A stretch of DNA of 64,000 nt, taken from contig NZ_CP009245.1 in the NCBI RefSeq assembly GCF_001941445.1, positions 2,862,438 through 2,926,437 of the forward strand, written 5' to 3'. The position numbers and the translations under genes were made by a program. The notes below the pieces were generated by a model. That model was not told the DNA's origin and did not search any database. It saw only the letters and a program-made list of their open reading frames with translations. This DNA comes from Corynebacterium aquilae DSM 44791 (GTDB taxonomy: Bacteria > Actinomycetota > Actinomycetes > Mycobacteriales > Mycobacteriaceae). Position 1 is the stretch's first letter, and each line of letters begins with the position of its first letter. Shown here in pieces: positions 44,609 through 55,361 of the stretch.

Positions 44609-45877
44609 ATGACTGACTCCGATAAGCGACCTGTTGATGGCCAATCGAATTCTCGCGGTTCGGGCTCCCGCCGTCGTCGACGGGGAGGCCGAGGCGGCCA
44701 TTCGGCGCGCCCAGCTCAGGGCAAGGATGTTCAGTCCGGCACCAAGGACGGTGTAGCTCCAGAGGGACAGCGGGCTGCCCGCCGTGGCGGGGGCGGTGCG
44801 GATAACGCGTCCACGTCTCAGTCTTCGCCGTCGCGCGGCGACCGTGATCAGGGTGCGAACAAAGGCCAGTCGGGGCGTTCTACCAGTGGTAATCGGCGCC
44901 GTCGGGGTCGTGGCCGGGGCCGTGGATCGGCGTCGCAAGATAGTGCCAATAGCCGCGGCAACAACCAGGGCAATAACCACAAAGATTCCGCCGCACCACA
45001 TGGTGGTTCTTCTTCCGGTGGGGACAAGGCTGCGCGCCAAGGGTCCACCTCGGGCGCTGGGCGATCCTCCACGAGGCGCCGGGGTCGTGGCCGGGGCCGT
45101 TCTCAAGGGTCGGCGTCGCAGGCGGACAGCAACGCACAAGCCAAGAATACGAATTCGGCTGAATCCCGCCCCAGTGAGAGCTCTGCTGAGTCTTCGCGTT
45201 CCCGTAACCGTGATGGGGGCGATGGGCAGCGGCGGACCCGGCGCACGACGCGGAGGCGTGTGTCTGGCGCTCGGCGAACCAGCCGGGAACGCTTGGCCCC
45301 GAACTCGCGGCGGCGGGCGCGCGCCGGTGAGCAGAAGGGCTTTTCTCGACCCATGCCGCCGGAGGTCGCCAAGCTCGATGTTTCCTATGAAACCAGTGCG
45401 GGCGGTTTGGTGGTGTCCGGGTTGGCTGAGGCGGTCAACAATGACGGGTCGGTTGATTTGTCCCGCATGTATGTCGCCTTGATTGGTCGACTCGATCGTC
45501 GGGGTCGCTTGTTGTGGTCGATGCCGAAGGGCCATGTGGAAGATGGCGAGAAAATCGTTGCCACCGCTGAGCGGGAGGTCTACGAGGAAACCGGTATTAC
45601 CGGCGAGGTGTGCGAAACGCTCGGCGAGATTGACTACTGGTTTGTCGCCGACGGCATTCGTATTCACAAGACGGTGCACCACCACTTGTTGCGCTATATC
45701 GATGGTGATCTCAACGACGAGGATCCGGAGGTCACTGAGGTGATGTGGGCGCCGGCTTCAGAGTTGATAGAAAAGCTTGCGTACGCGGATGAACGTAAGC
45801 TTGCTCGCGTGGCTCATGAATTGTTGCCGAAGCTTGCCCGGGCGGAAAAGAAAGCCGGCCGAAGGACTCCGCGATGA
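44609..45877 (+). CDS. MutT4-like Nudix hydrolase with long basic N-terminal tail
   Basis: 422 residues. The first 240 or so are low-complexity Ser/Arg/Gly/Gln ([33 protein letters not shown]), as in RNA-binding RGG regions; the rest is a Nudix domain with [30 protein letters not shown]. The mycobacterial counterpart (mutT4 position) is shorter at the N-terminus. Substrate unknown. The arginine-rich tail may bring it to nucleic acid. Ends in an ATGA overlap with the next gene. Confidence 0.88.
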   Translation: MTDSDKRPVDGQSNSRGSGSRRRRRGGRGGHSARPAQGKDVQSGTKDGVAPEGQRAARRGGGGADNASTSQSSPSRGDRDQGANKGQSGRSTSGNRRRRGRGRGRGSASQDSANSRGNNQGNNHKDSAAPHGGSSSGGDKAARQGSTSGAGRSSTRRRGRGRGRSQGSASQADSNAQAKNTNSAESRPSESSAESSRSRNRDGGDGQRRTRRTTRRRVSGARRTSRERLAPNSRRRARAGEQKGFSRPMPPEVAKLDVSYETSAGGLVVSGLAEAVNNDGSVDLSRMYVALIGRLDRRGRLLWSMPKGHVEDGEKIVATAEREVYEETGITGEVCETLGEIDYWFVADGIRIHKTVHHHLLRYIDGDLNDEDPEVTEVMWAPASELIEKLAYADERKLARVAHELLPKLARAEKKAGRRTPR

Positions 45878-48492
45878 GGCGGATCGCGGCACTGGTGTGC
45901 GCGACCGCGTGTGCGGGGTTCAGCATTGGGCTGACCCCGGTCGCTGATGCGCGTCCCGCTACACCGCAACCCCCGGGGGTCAAGGAGGTTGCTTCGGAAT
46001 GGGTCAACCCTGCGGTGCGCCCGGTGGTGGGCAAGTTTTCTGTCGATGTGGATAGTTTGTCGCTGGGCGGTAAGCCGGTGACGGCTATGCGCCCCGGCCA
46101 GATTGCTTCCCTCACGCTAACGATCCGTAATGATTCGGACGCACCGATGTCTAATGTGCGGGTGCGTTTGGGGCGCGCGGATGCCGTGGGCACGGTCGCC
46201 GATGGGCGGGCCGCACTGGCCGCGGATGATGACCAGTACCCGGTCATTGGGGAGGCAATGCCGGTCTCCCAGAAGATTCCGGCGGGTCAGCAAACCAATG
46301 TGACGGTTCCGGTGGATGTGGCGGCGCTAGATATGACCGCTACTGGGGTGTACCCGATTTTGGTGCAGTTGGTCGCTGATGCCGCTCTGTCTTCTGCATC
46401 GACTGCAGGGGAGGGGTCGTCTACGGCGCGCGCTGCCGACCGGGTGGTGCAAGATGCGGTAGTCGATTCGGAGCGTTTTTTGCTCACCATTGATGACAAG
46501 GCAGGGGAAAATCCTGCTGGGGGATTGTTGAGCAACCCTGGGGTGTCTGCCCTGGAGGCGGCCCGTCAGGGTGGTGTTGATGGGGAGCCAGGTAGCGCTC
46601 AGGATCCGGCGCGGGTGAGTATTTTGTGGCCGTTGACGGCGGAGACTCACATTGTTCCGGGTGCGACGGGGGAGGCCCCGAATCGGGCGCCGTTGATTTT
46701 GGCCGATGATGATTTGTCGAATGAGTTGGCTGATGGTGGCCGTTTGGATGTGCTGTTGCGTTCTTATGAGGAGGCGGTGGCGGATCCTCGGGTGGGTGTG
46801 GCTGCGTGTTTGGCGCTTGATCCTGCGTTGTTGGACACGGTGGAGCGGATGTCGCATGGCTATACGGTGAATGATTCGCGTCCTTCTCCGGTGGCGGAGC
46901 GTAAGCGTTTGCGTGATTCTTGGGGTTCTGAGGATGAGTCTGCGATGGGTCGTCCGGGGCGTGGTCAGCAGGATGCGCAGCGTTTTATTGCGCGGGTGTC
47001 TGCTGCGGCGCGGGGTGGTTGCAGTGTGGCTTTGCCGTGGGCGAATTCTGATGTGAATGCGTTGGTGCGGACGGGTTCGACGTGGTTGGTGCGGGAGGGT
47101 ATTTCGCAGGGGTCGGAGACGATTCGGAGGATTACTGGGGCGCGTCCGATTGAGGATGTGGTGATTCCGGGGTCTGGTTTTGTTGATGGGCCGACGGCTG
47201 CGGCGATGACGTTGGTGGGGGCTAGTGATGTTGCTACTGAGTGGGAGGACACTCAGCCGGCGGTTGAGGTGGGGGATTCTTCTGTGGCGGCCTTGGATGA
47301 GACTCGTGCGCCGTCGACGGTGTTGCCTGATCCGAGTACTGCTAGTGATGCGGTGGTGGTGTTGGCGGATAATACGGTGTGGGGGGTTGCTCATTCGGAT
47401 TCCGCGGCGGCGTTGGCTCCTGGGGTGACGGGTGCGTTGTTCCCGTCGAGTTTGATGGCGACGTTGGCGCAGTTGGGTGAGGATCCGGCGACGATGCCGT
47501 ATTCGAATCCGGCGACGCGTTTTGATTATCGGCGTGATTCTGTGGTGTCGCGGCGTCTTGATGCTGTGGCGGCTTTGGGGTTGAGTGCTGCCAATCATGC
47601 GGGGAGGGATTTGTTGGTGGTGCCGCCGACGACGCTGTCGTCGAAGGTGGATGCCGATGCTGTGTTGGGGGCGGTTGCTGATTTGATTGATGGTGGTCGT
47701 GCTGTGGGTCAGCCGGCGGCGCAGACGTTGTTGGATCGTCCGGTGCCGGGGGTGGCGCCGTCGGCTGCGCGGTTGTCGGATGGTGGGGATCCGGTTGTGG
47801 GGTCTCCTTTTGTGGATCCGATGACGGTGACTGATTTTGAGATTCAGCGGGGTGCGCAGCAGGCGACGTATACCGATGATGTGGCGCGGTTGATGGTTAA
47901 TGATCCGCAGATTGCGTTGACGCGGTATCGGTTTGTGGAGCCGTTGTTGAAGGATGTGGTGCGGGCGTTTAGTTTGCAGGGCCGGTTGTCTTTGGGTTCG
48001 CATGAGGCTGCTGTGCGGCGGACTGATGAGATTTTGAATGGCAATCGTGACATGTTGATGACGTTGCGTTCCTCTGTGAGTTTGCTTCCTCCGGGCAATG
48101 TTTTTACTCGTACGTCGGAGGCGTCGCCGTTGCCGATGGTGGCGCGTAATGGTTTGCCGTTGCCGGTGGTGGCTAGGTTGCGTTATGCGGCGCCGGAGGG
48201 TGTCAGTGTGGGGGTTGCTGATAGTCAGTTGATTCCGGCGAAGGGTTCGTTGACGGTGATGTTGCCGGCGAGTGTGCCGGAGGGTGATGATCGGGTGACG
48301 ATTTCTATTTGGTTGGCGACTCCGGAGGGGGCGGCGATTAGTCAGCCGGTGGAGGTTGAGGTGCAGACCCGTAGTGGTTTGGTGAAAAAGGGTGCTTTTG
48401 CGGTGGCTGTGGTGTTGGCGGCGTTGGTGACTGTGGCTGCTCGTTTTGTGATTTTGCGCCGTCGTCGGGCTGTGGGGGCTGGTTCGGCGTAG
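45874..48492 (+). CDS. DUF6049 family exported membrane-anchored protein
   Basis: 872 residues. Signal peptide ([26 protein letters not shown]), long extracytoplasmic region with an Ig-like segment near the start ([21 protein letters not shown]) and another near the end ([17 protein letters not shown]), one C-terminal helix ([21 protein letters not shown]) and a basic tail. Same slot and size class as mycobacterial Rv3909, next to MurJ, so a role in envelope assembly is likely but unproven. ATG overlaps the stop of the previous gene. Confidence 0.88.
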   Translation: MRRIAALVCATACAGFSIGLTPVADARPATPQPPGVKEVASEWVNPAVRPVVGKFSVDVDSLSLGGKPVTAMRPGQIASLTLTIRNDSDAPMSNVRVRLGRADAVGTVADGRAALAADDDQYPVIGEAMPVSQKIPAGQQTNVTVPVDVAALDMTATGVYPILVQLVADAALSSASTAGEGSSTARAADRVVQDAVVDSERFLLTIDDKAGENPAGGLLSNPGVSALEAARQGGVDGEPGSAQDPARVSILWPLTAETHIVPGATGEAPNRAPLILADDDLSNELADGGRLDVLLRSYEEAVADPRVGVAACLALDPALLDTVERMSHGYTVNDSRPSPVAERKRLRDSWGSEDESAMGRPGRGQQDAQRFIARVSAAARGGCSVALPWANSDVNALVRTGSTWLVREGISQGSETIRRITGARPIEDVVIPGSGFVDGPTAAAMTLVGASDVATEWEDTQPAVEVGDSSVAALDETRAPSTVLPDPSTASDAVVVLADNTVWGVAHSDSAAALAPGVTGALFPSSLMATLAQLGEDPATMPYSNPATRFDYRRDSVVSRRLDAVAALGLSAANHAGRDLLVVPPTTLSSKVDADAVLGAVADLIDGGRAVGQPAAQTLLDRPVPGVAPSAARLSDGGDPVVGSPFVDPMTVTDFEIQRGAQQATYTDDVARLMVNDPQIALTRYRFVEPLLKDVVRAFSLQGRLSLGSHEAAVRRTDEILNGNRDMLMTLRSSVSLLPPGNVFTRTSEASPLPMVARNGLPLPVVARLRYAAPEGVSVGVADSQLIPAKGSLTVMLPASVPEGDDRVTISIWLATPEGAAISQPVEVEVQTRSGLVKKGAFAVAVVLAALVTVAARFVILRRRRAVGAGSA

Positions 48493-48785
48493 CCGGTGGG
48501 GGGTTTGGTTTGTGTTAGGAGTTGGGGGTTTTGGCGCGCCGTTTCTGGTGTTCGCCTGTGTGGGGGTGTTAGGTGGCTTATGAGCTCTGTGTGTGTTGGC
48601 TGGTGGGCTGTGTTTTTGCTTGGTGGCTTCAGGCACTAGGGTTCGATGGAAATTCTTTTGTCCTGTTTTCTTCGCTGCTTTTGTGGTGAGGGGCGGGAGT
48701 TTGGTGCTTGAGGTGCCGGTCGCGGGCTTGTGGCTTGTGTGGTGCTTTGGGCTTTCGTTGTTTATTTACTTTTTAAGGTTGAACT

Positions 48786-51700
48786 GTGAGCATTGATCCG
48801 CGTGCGCAAGGTTCTGCTGGTCAGCGTGGTCGTATTGTGCGGCCGCAGCCGCCGGCGCCGGTCCCTACTGTGAGGCCGAGTGCGAAGGCGAAAAAGGCTG
48901 GGCAGGATGCGTCGGTGTCGTTGTCTGGTGCGCCTGCGCCGTCGCCTGTTGGTGGTGGTGCTGGGGTGCGGCAGTCTGATCGTGATGTGGTGCGGTCGAC
49001 TGGTTCGATGGCGATTGCGACGTTGGTGAGCCGTATTACTGGCTTCCTGCGCAATGTTGCGATTGGTGCGACGATGGGTCCGGCTGTGGGTTCGGCGTTT
49101 AATACGGCGAATACGTTGCCGAACTTGATTACTGAGATTGTTCTTGGTGCGGTGTTGACTTCTTTGGTGGTGCCGGTGTTGGTGCGTGCCGAGAAGGAGG
49201 ATCCGGATCAGGGTGCGGCGTTTATTCGTCGTTTGTTGACGATGTCGGCGTCGTTGTTGATTGCGGTGACGGTGTTGTCTGTGGTGGGGGCGCCGTTGTT
49301 GACGCGGTTGACGTTGGGTTCGGCGTCGAAGGTCAATGTGGTGCAGTCGACGTCGTTTGCGTATTTGTTGTTGCCGCAGATTTTGTTTTATGGCGTGTCG
49401 GCGCTGTTGATGGCGGTGTTGAATACGAAGGGGGTGTTTAAGCCGGGGGCGTGGGCGCCGGTGGCGAACAATGTTGTGTCGCTGGTGGTGTTGGCGTTGT
49501 ATTGGTTGGTTCCGGGTGGTTTGACGCCGTCGGAGCAGGCGGGGATTAGTGATCCGCATATTTTGTTGTTGGGTGTGGGTACGACGCTTGGTGTGGTGGT
49601 GCAGGCGTTGATTTTGATTCCGCCTGCGCGTCGTTTGGGTATTGATTTACGCCCGTTGTGGGGCATTGATGATCGTTTGAAGCAGTTCGGCTCGATGGCT
49701 GTGGCGATTGTTGTGTATGTGGCTATTTCGCAGGCCGGGTACATGATTACGACGCGTATTGCGGCGGCTAGTGATGAGCGCGCGCCGATGTTGTATCAGC
49801 AGGCGTGGCTGTTGTTGCAGATGCCGTACGGCATTATTGGTGTGACGTTGTTGACGGCGATTATGCCGCGCTTGTCGCGGTCGGCGGCTGATGGTGATCA
49901 CCGTGCGGTGGTGCGTGATCTGACGTTGGCGACGAAGTTGACGTATGTGGCGTTGATTCCGGTGATCGTGTTCTTGACGGCGTTTGGTGTGCAGGTGGCT
50001 CAGGGCTTGTTTGCGTATCTGGCGTTTGATGCGAAGTCGGCTGAGTTGCTTGGTTTGACGTTGTCGTTTTCGGCGTTCACGTTGATTCCTTATGCGTTGG
50101 TGTTGTTGCACTTACGGGTGTTTTATGCGCGTGAGGAGGCGTGGACTCCGACGTTTATTATTGCGGGCATTACGACGACGAAGGTGTTGTTGTCGTTGGT
50201 GGCTGTGGTGGTGGCATCGGCGCCGTCGCGGGTGGTGGTGCTGTTGGGTGCCGCGAATGGTTTTGGCTTCATTGCGGGTGCTGTGATTGGTGCTTTGTTG
50301 TTGAAGCGGAAGCTGGGGGATTTGCATTTGCGTGATATCGCGAAGACGACGCTGTGGACGCTGGTGGCGTCTGCGGTGGGTGTTTTTGTGGCGAAGAATG
50401 TGGATGTTGCGTTTGGTTTCGCGTTGCCTGGGGTGTGGTCGGCGTTGGGTAGTGTTGGCCAGTTGTTGCGGGTGGCTGTTGCTGGCGTGATCTTCTTGGT
50501 GGTGACGGGCTTGGTGTTGTTTAAGTCCGGTTTGGAGGAGGTTGCGGCGTTTTCGCGGGCGATGGGCAGGATTCCTGGTTTGCGTCGTTTTGCTGCGGCT
50601 GATGATGAGGCTGAGCAGGCGGTGTCGCCGGAGGAGGCTGGTCATGAGGCTGCGACGTTGGCGGGTATTGAGCCGTTTAGTGCGTCGCCGCAGTTGCCGC
50701 CGATGTCTGCTGGTGTGGTGCGTCCGCCGCGGTTGGTGGCTGGTGCTCCGGTGATGGGTGGCCGGTTCCGTTTGTTGAAGCAGCATGGTCGGGTTCCGGG
50801 TGCGCGTTTTTGGCAGGCGAAGGAGCAGTCGACGGGCCGTCAGGTGGCGTTGGTGTTTGTGGATACGGCGGGTGCTCCGCCGAAGCGTCCGGTGTCGCCG
50901 GCGGCTGCTGCGGCGGCTGCTGCTGAGGTGGCGCGGTTGACGCGGAAGTTGGCGACGTTGGGTCATCCGGCGGTGGCGGATAACATTTCGGTGTTTACTT
51001 ACCGTGCGGGTTGTTTGGTAGTGGCGGATTGGGTGACTGGTTCGTCGTTGCCGGCGGTGACTGAGGTTGCGCCGAGTGCTGCTGCGGCGGCGTTGGCGCC
51101 GTTGGCTGATGCGGCGGCTGAGGCTGCTGAGGTGGGCACCCATGTGGGTGTGGATGATGTGGCTCGGTTGCGGGTGCAAACTGATGGCACGGTGCGTTTG
51201 GCGTTTCCTGCGGTGTTGCCGGGGGTGACTGCTCGTGATGATGTGGCGGGTATTGGTGGCGCTTTGGCGGCGTTGTTGGAGATTGCGCAGACTTCTGAGT
51301 GCCATGAGGAGTCGTTGGATTCGGCGGACTGTTTGGTGGTTCGTTTGGGTGAGTTGTTGACGGCTGCTGATGGGGTTGAGGTGCCGGAGGGTCCGTTGGC
51401 GCAGGCGGCGGTGGTGCCGGTTGTGGAGGATGCGCCTTCGAGTGCGATTAATACGCACACTGGCACGGCGCAGTCTTCGGATGAGGTGGTGGATGCTGCC
51501 CCCAAGATGCGTCCGCTCAGTGGTGATGAGGTGCGGCGTCGTCCGGCTGTGGTGGCGCGTTTGTTGCGTTTGGCTAGTGGGGATAAGTCGCAGTTGACTG
51601 CGGCGGCGGAGTCGAATCCGCGGCCGGAGGATGCTGAGGCTGGTTTTGGCGATAAGAGCTATACCCGCCGGGCGCTTGCTGGTGTGGTGGTTGCTGTGAT

Positions 51701-52334
51701 TGCGGTGATGCTGATTATTGCTTTGGGTGTCGCGTATGTGGCGTCGAAGTTTGGTGGCACCCATTCTGATAATCCGGTGGGCCATGATGCTGTGATTAAG
51801 GTGATTCCGGATGCGCAGCAGAAGTTGCGTGCTTTGGGTGCTGTTGAGTGGCAGCCGGACCCGGTGGTTGAGGGCGAGGAGGATAATCCTGGTCTTGCTG
51901 ATGCCGTGGTGGATGGCGATGAGGACACCCAGTGGGTGACTAAGCGTTATGAGACGCAGTTCGGTACCCCGAATACGGCGAAGCCGGGGGTGGGTGTGCT
52001 GATCACCTTGGAGACTCCGATGCGTTTGACGGAGGCGACGATTTCGGCGAAGACTGCGGGCACTGGGGTGGAGATTTATGGTGTTCCGGATGGTCGCTTT
52101 GTGTCGTTGGATCAGGCCCAGTTGTTGGGTTCGACGGTGTTGGATAGTGGTGAGACGACGGTGGCGTTGAAGTCGCCGGAGGCGTATGGCCGGGTGTTGG
52201 TGTTTGTGACCCGGTTGCCGTTGCCGGAGCCTGCGGATATTGGTGAGGTGTGGTTGAAGGGTCGGGCGCCGGTGGCGTCGAGTACGCCGGCGGCCCCCGC
52301 TGTGGGGGCGGGGGAGGTGTCGTCCGCCCAGTAG
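48786..52334 (+). CDS. murJ: Lipid II flippase MurJ fused to a pseudokinase and an extracellular domain
   Basis: Flips lipid II for peptidoglycan synthesis. 1182 residues. A Pro/Ala-rich start, then 14 helices (SMAIATLVSRITGFLRNVAIGATMG to about residue 590), a cytoplasmic protein-kinase-like domain (about 650-880: GGRFRLLKQHGRVPGARFWQAKEQSTGRQVALVFVD) without clear HRD or DFG motifs, one more helix (AGVVVAVIAVMLIIALGVAYVAS) and a discoidin-like outer domain. Size and layout equal mycobacterial MviN, whose pseudokinase binds FhaA after PknB phosphorylation. GTG start with AAGG upstream. A 293-base gap precedes it. Confidence 0.95.
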   Translation: MSIDPRAQGSAGQRGRIVRPQPPAPVPTVRPSAKAKKAGQDASVSLSGAPAPSPVGGGAGVRQSDRDVVRSTGSMAIATLVSRITGFLRNVAIGATMGPAVGSAFNTANTLPNLITEIVLGAVLTSLVVPVLVRAEKEDPDQGAAFIRRLLTMSASLLIAVTVLSVVGAPLLTRLTLGSASKVNVVQSTSFAYLLLPQILFYGVSALLMAVLNTKGVFKPGAWAPVANNVVSLVVLALYWLVPGGLTPSEQAGISDPHILLLGVGTTLGVVVQALILIPPARRLGIDLRPLWGIDDRLKQFGSMAVAIVVYVAISQAGYMITTRIAAASDERAPMLYQQAWLLLQMPYGIIGVTLLTAIMPRLSRSAADGDHRAVVRDLTLATKLTYVALIPVIVFLTAFGVQVAQGLFAYLAFDAKSAELLGLTLSFSAFTLIPYALVLLHLRVFYAREEAWTPTFIIAGITTTKVLLSLVAVVVASAPSRVVVLLGAANGFGFIAGAVIGALLLKRKLGDLHLRDIAKTTLWTLVASAVGVFVAKNVDVAFGFALPGVWSALGSVGQLLRVAVAGVIFLVVTGLVLFKSGLEEVAAFSRAMGRIPGLRRFAAADDEAEQAVSPEEAGHEAATLAGIEPFSASPQLPPMSAGVVRPPRLVAGAPVMGGRFRLLKQHGRVPGARFWQAKEQSTGRQVALVFVDTAGAPPKRPVSPAAAAAAAAEVARLTRKLATLGHPAVADNISVFTYRAGCLVVADWVTGSSLPAVTEVAPSAAAAALAPLADAAAEAAEVGTHVGVDDVARLRVQTDGTVRLAFPAVLPGVTARDDVAGIGGALAALLEIAQTSECHEESLDSADCLVVRLGELLTAADGVEVPEGPLAQAAVVPVVEDAPSSAINTHTGTAQSSDEVVDAAPKMRPLSGDEVRRRPAVVARLLRLASGDKSQLTAAAESNPRPEDAEAGFGDKSYTRRALAGVVVAVIAVMLIIALGVAYVASKFGGTHSDNPVGHDAVIKVIPDAQQKLRALGAVEWQPDPVVEGEEDNPGLADAVVDGDEDTQWVTKRYETQFGTPNTAKPGVGVLITLETPMRLTEATISAKTAGTGVEIYGVPDGRFVSLDQAQLLGSTVLDSGETTVALKSPEAYGRVLVFVTRLPLPEPADIGEVWLKGRAPVASSTPAAPAVGAGEVSSAQ

Positions 52335-52561
52335 GTGAGTGTTGGGGATGTGGGGGTTTGCCGCCGTTGGGATGTGTTGTCCTGGCGGCGGTGGTGTGTG
52401 TAACGGGGTGTGCAGGCGGGGGTCGCTGATCTGGGGGTGGGGGGTGCATGCTGGGTGGGCTTTATCTTGTTGTGCGCGCGGGTGCGTGCGGGTGCGTGGG
52501 GTGGTTGGCTGGGGTTGGTCTTGGCTGGTGTTTGTGGGTGTTGTGTTGGGGATGGGTGCCT

Positions 52562-53704
52562 ATGGCCGTTCAGGGGCGTGTGGTGGGGCGTGGGGATGGG
52601 TTGCGTCCTGGGCGTGGTCGGTCTGCGGCGCGGGTGGGGTGTGGGCATGTGCGCCCGCATGAGGTGGGTTTTGATGTGGGGGAGGTGATTGCGCGGCGGT
52701 GGGCTGAGCGCCGTCAAGCGGCTGCTGCTCAAACTGAAGCTGAAGCAGCTAGGGTGAGGTCGGATGTGGCTGAGGCGGCTGTGGCTGTGGGGCCGGTGGA
52801 TGGGCCGCTGGCTGGTGTGGGGGATGGGTGTGGTGTGCCTGCTGCGCCGGTGGCTGCGTGCCCGGATGCTGCTGCGAGGGGAGGTGCTGATAACGCTGTG
52901 GGGGCTGCGGGTCCCGAAAGTGGGGTGGGGGCTGCGGGTGCAGGAGCAGTAACGGGGAAGAAGCGCCGGGAGACGAGGGAGGAGCTAATTGAGCGGATTA
53001 AGCGCGAGTGGGCGGTGCCGGAGGAGGATGCTGCCCCGCCGGCGGTTGCTCCGGCACGGGTGCGTGGGGGGACAGCTCCGGCGGCGCGGCTGCATCAGGT
53101 GTCTAAGCCGCAAGGTGCAAAGGATCGGGATCATGAGTTGGTGCGCGCTTATGTGGCGGGCGATGAGGCGGCGTTTGATGTGCTGGTGAAAAAGCATGAG
53201 CACCGGATGAAGCGGGTGGCCCGGAAGTGGGCGAACGCGGAGGAGGATACGGAGGACATTGTGCAGGAGGCCTTGTTGAATGCGGCCCGGAAGTTGGAGA
53301 GTTTCCGATTTGAGGCGAAGGTGTCGACGTGGCTGCATCGTTTGGTGGTCAATTCTGCGCACAGCTATTACCGGCAGAAGAGTTTGGAGACGGTGTCTTT
53401 GGATGAGGAGGGTGGTTTGGGGGAGTCGGTGCAGCGCCGCTATTCCTATGATCCTTTTGATCGGTGGGAGGATCGTTTTGATGTGATGTTGCGGTTGCGG
53501 CATATTCCGGCGCAGACGTTGGCGGTGTTGTACACGGTGGACATGTTGGGGTTGCCGTTGCGGCAGGCGGCTGATGAGTTGGGCATGCCCCGCAAGGAGT
53601 TGACGAAGTTGCGTGATCAGGGCCGCCAGGCGGTGGCGGAGGGGATGGATCAGCCGGCCGATGAGGTGGCGGATTGTGTGCCTTACCTGCATAGTGTGGC
53701 GTGA
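52562..53704 (+). CDS. sigM: ECF sigma factor SigM with N-terminal extension
   Basis: Extracytoplasmic-function sigma factor of envelope or oxidative stress. Sigma region 2 is seen in DHELVRAYVAGDEAAFDVLVKKHEHRMKRVARKWANAEEDTEDIVQEALLNAARKLESFRFEAKVSTWLHRLVVNSAHSYYRQK; region 4 is LPLRQAADELGMPRKELTKLRDQGRQAVAEGM. About 190 residues precede region 2: Ala/Val/Gly-rich, then a charged helix KKRRETREELIERIKREWAVPEED. Usual SigM is about 200 residues, so the true start may be further in; 52562 is a compromise with weak GGGGATG upstream. Position between murJ and trxB fixes the identity. Confidence 0.85.
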   Translation: MAVQGRVVGRGDGLRPGRGRSAARVGCGHVRPHEVGFDVGEVIARRWAERRQAAAAQTEAEAARVRSDVAEAAVAVGPVDGPLAGVGDGCGVPAAPVAACPDAAARGGADNAVGAAGPESGVGAAGAGAVTGKKRRETREELIERIKREWAVPEEDAAPPAVAPARVRGGTAPAARLHQVSKPQGAKDRDHELVRAYVAGDEAAFDVLVKKHEHRMKRVARKWANAEEDTEDIVQEALLNAARKLESFRFEAKVSTWLHRLVVNSAHSYYRQKSLETVSLDEEGGLGESVQRRYSYDPFDRWEDRFDVMLRLRHIPAQTLAVLYTVDMLGLPLRQAADELGMPRKELTKLRDQGRQAVAEGMDQPADEVADCVPYLHSVA

Positions 53705-53747
53705 TCGGTGGGGTGGTGGCGTTATGAGGTGGCGGTGGTGGGGGTGT

Positions 53748-53776
53748 GGGAATGTTGTTGAGGTTGTAGCGTTGTT
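53748..53776 (+). promoter_or_regulatory. ECF-type (SigH/SigM-like) promoter before trxB
   Basis: GGGAAT at 53748-53753 and CGTTGT at 53770-53775, 16-17 bases apart, fit the corynebacterial SigH consensus (GGGAAT, then CGTT). trxB is a known member of that regulon. Confidence 0.55.
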
Positions 53777-53823
53777 GGGTACAGGAACGATGCGTGTGCT
53801 TGTTCCCCGTTTTTTAGCTGCTG

Positions 53824-53844
53824 TGCCCACCTAGGTGGTGGGCA
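53824..53844. repeat. Inverted repeat in the trxB leader
   Basis: TGCCCACC-taggt-GGTGGGCA, 24 bases before the start codon of trxB. Could be operator or hairpin. Confidence 0.4.
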
Positions 53845-53867
53845 GGTGTGAGTAGAAGGATTGTGTG

Positions 53868-54803
53868 ATGGCTGCTGCCGATAATGTTGTCGATGTTGTG
53901 ATTGTGGGTTCTGGCCCTGCTGGTTATACGGCGGCGCTGTATGCGGCGCGCGCTGAGTTGAAGCCGCTGGTGTTTGAGGGCATTGAGTACGGTGGCTCGT
54001 TGATGACGACCACTGAGGTGGAGAATTTTCCGGGTTTCCCTGAGGGGATTATGGGCCCGGAGTTGATGGAGAATATGCGCACCCAGGCGGAGCGTTTTGG
54101 CGCGGATTTGCGCCAGGAGCTGGTCGAGGAGCTTGAGCTCGAGGGCGATGTGAAGCGCATCGTTGCCGGCGGGGAGGAGTTTTTTGCCCGGACTGTGGTG
54201 TTGGCGATGGGTGCTGCGCCGCGGTATTTGGGGGTTGATGGTGAGCAGAAGTTGTTGGGTCGTGGTGTTTCGGCGTGTGCGACCTGTGATGGTTTCTTCT
54301 TCCGCGATCAGGACATTGCGGTGATTGGTGGTGGTGATTCCGCGATGGAGGAGGCGATGTTTTTGACGAAGTTCGCTTCCAACGTGACGATTGTGCACCG
54401 TCGTGATGAGTTCCGTGCCAGCGCGATCATGTTGGAGCGGGCCCGCAACAACGACAAGATCCGGTTTGTCACCAACACTGTGGTTGAGGCTGTTGAGGGC
54501 GAGGATAAGGTCACTGGGTTGCGGGTGAAAAATACTGCCACTGGTGAAGTGTCGACCTTGGATGTGACGGCGATGTTCGTGGCGATCGGTTTGGATCCGC
54601 GTTCGGAGATCGTGCGCGGTCAGGTTGATGTCGATGATGCGGGTTATGTGTTGGTCAACCACCCGTCGACGGCGACGAATGTTGCGGGTGTGTTTGCTGC
54701 TGGTGATTTGGTGGATTCGCACTATCAGCAGGGCATTACTGCGGCTGGTTCCGGTTGCCGTGCCGCGATTGATGTGGAGCACTTCCTGGCCGACCAGGAC
54801 TAA
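53868..54803 (+). CDS. trxB: Thioredoxin reductase
   Basis: FAD enzyme passing electrons from NADPH to thioredoxin. 311 residues. FAD motif [20 protein letters not shown], redox pair CATCDG at about 136-141, NADPH motif [14 protein letters not shown], and C-terminal [28 protein letters not shown] at 53868 with AAGGA 7 bases upstream. ECF-type promoter upstream and trxA downstream. Confidence 0.97.
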   Translation: MAAADNVVDVVIVGSGPAGYTAALYAARAELKPLVFEGIEYGGSLMTTTEVENFPGFPEGIMGPELMENMRTQAERFGADLRQELVEELELEGDVKRIVAGGEEFFARTVVLAMGAAPRYLGVDGEQKLLGRGVSACATCDGFFFRDQDIAVIGGGDSAMEEAMFLTKFASNVTIVHRRDEFRASAIMLERARNNDKIRFVTNTVVEAVEGEDKVTGLRVKNTATGEVSTLDVTAMFVAIGLDPRSEIVRGQVDVDDAGYVLVNHPSTATNVAGVFAAGDLVDSHYQQGITAAGSGCRAAIDVEHFLADQD

Positions 54804-54863
54804 TAGCCCCTTTATGGGTGAATCTCGCCGGATCCATAGGCGCTAATCGCGGTGTGGGTGCTG

Positions 54864-54894
54864 GCGGGACTACACTCGATGGGAGTAGTCCCGC
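54864..54894 (+). terminator. Hairpin between trxB and trxA
   Basis: GCGGGACTAC / GTAGTCCCGC stem; a second small stem and TTTTT follow near 54913. Confidence 0.6.
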
Positions 54895-54948
54895 GGGTGT
54901 CTGCGGGCACCGGTTTTTCTTTATCGTCTTTTTTCAAGGAGTTTTGTT

Positions 54949-55272
54949 ATGAGCAACGCACAAGCTGTCACCGCCGAGAATTTCCGTAGCACTGTTATTG
55001 ATGCCGATAAGCCGGTGTTGGTTGATTTTTGGGCCGAGTGGTGTGGCCCCTGTAAGAAGCTGTCTCCGGTGATCGATGAGGTCGCTGAGGAGATGGGTGA
55101 TGATGCGGTGGTCGTGAAGGTGAACGTTGATGAGCAGCGGGAGCTGGGTGCGATGTTCCAGATCATGTCGATCCCGACCGTGCTGATTTTCAATAAAGGC
55201 CAAAAAGTTGCCGATTTTGTGGGTGTGAAGCCGAAATCCACGTATGTGGCTAAGCTGCGTGAGCTCATCTAA
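54949..55272 (+). CDS. trxA: Thioredoxin
   Basis: General dithiol reductant. 107 residues, classic fold with active site WCGPCKK (Cys32, Cys35), cis-Pro in SIPTVLIF. ATG with AAGGAG 7 bases upstream. Downstream of trxB, separated by a hairpin, so may have some independent expression. Confidence 0.97.
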   Translation: MSNAQAVTAENFRSTVIDADKPVLVDFWAEWCGPCKKLSPVIDEVAEEMGDDAVVVKVNVDEQRELGAMFQIMSIPTVLIFNKGQKVADFVGVKPKSTYVAKLRELI

Positions 55273-55361
55273 CTGGTAGTCTCGAAAAAACCAGGTTAGA
55301 CAGCTTTTAAGAAGCTTCACAAGCATCACAAGCAAACATTTAAAGGGAGGCGACTGCCGTC

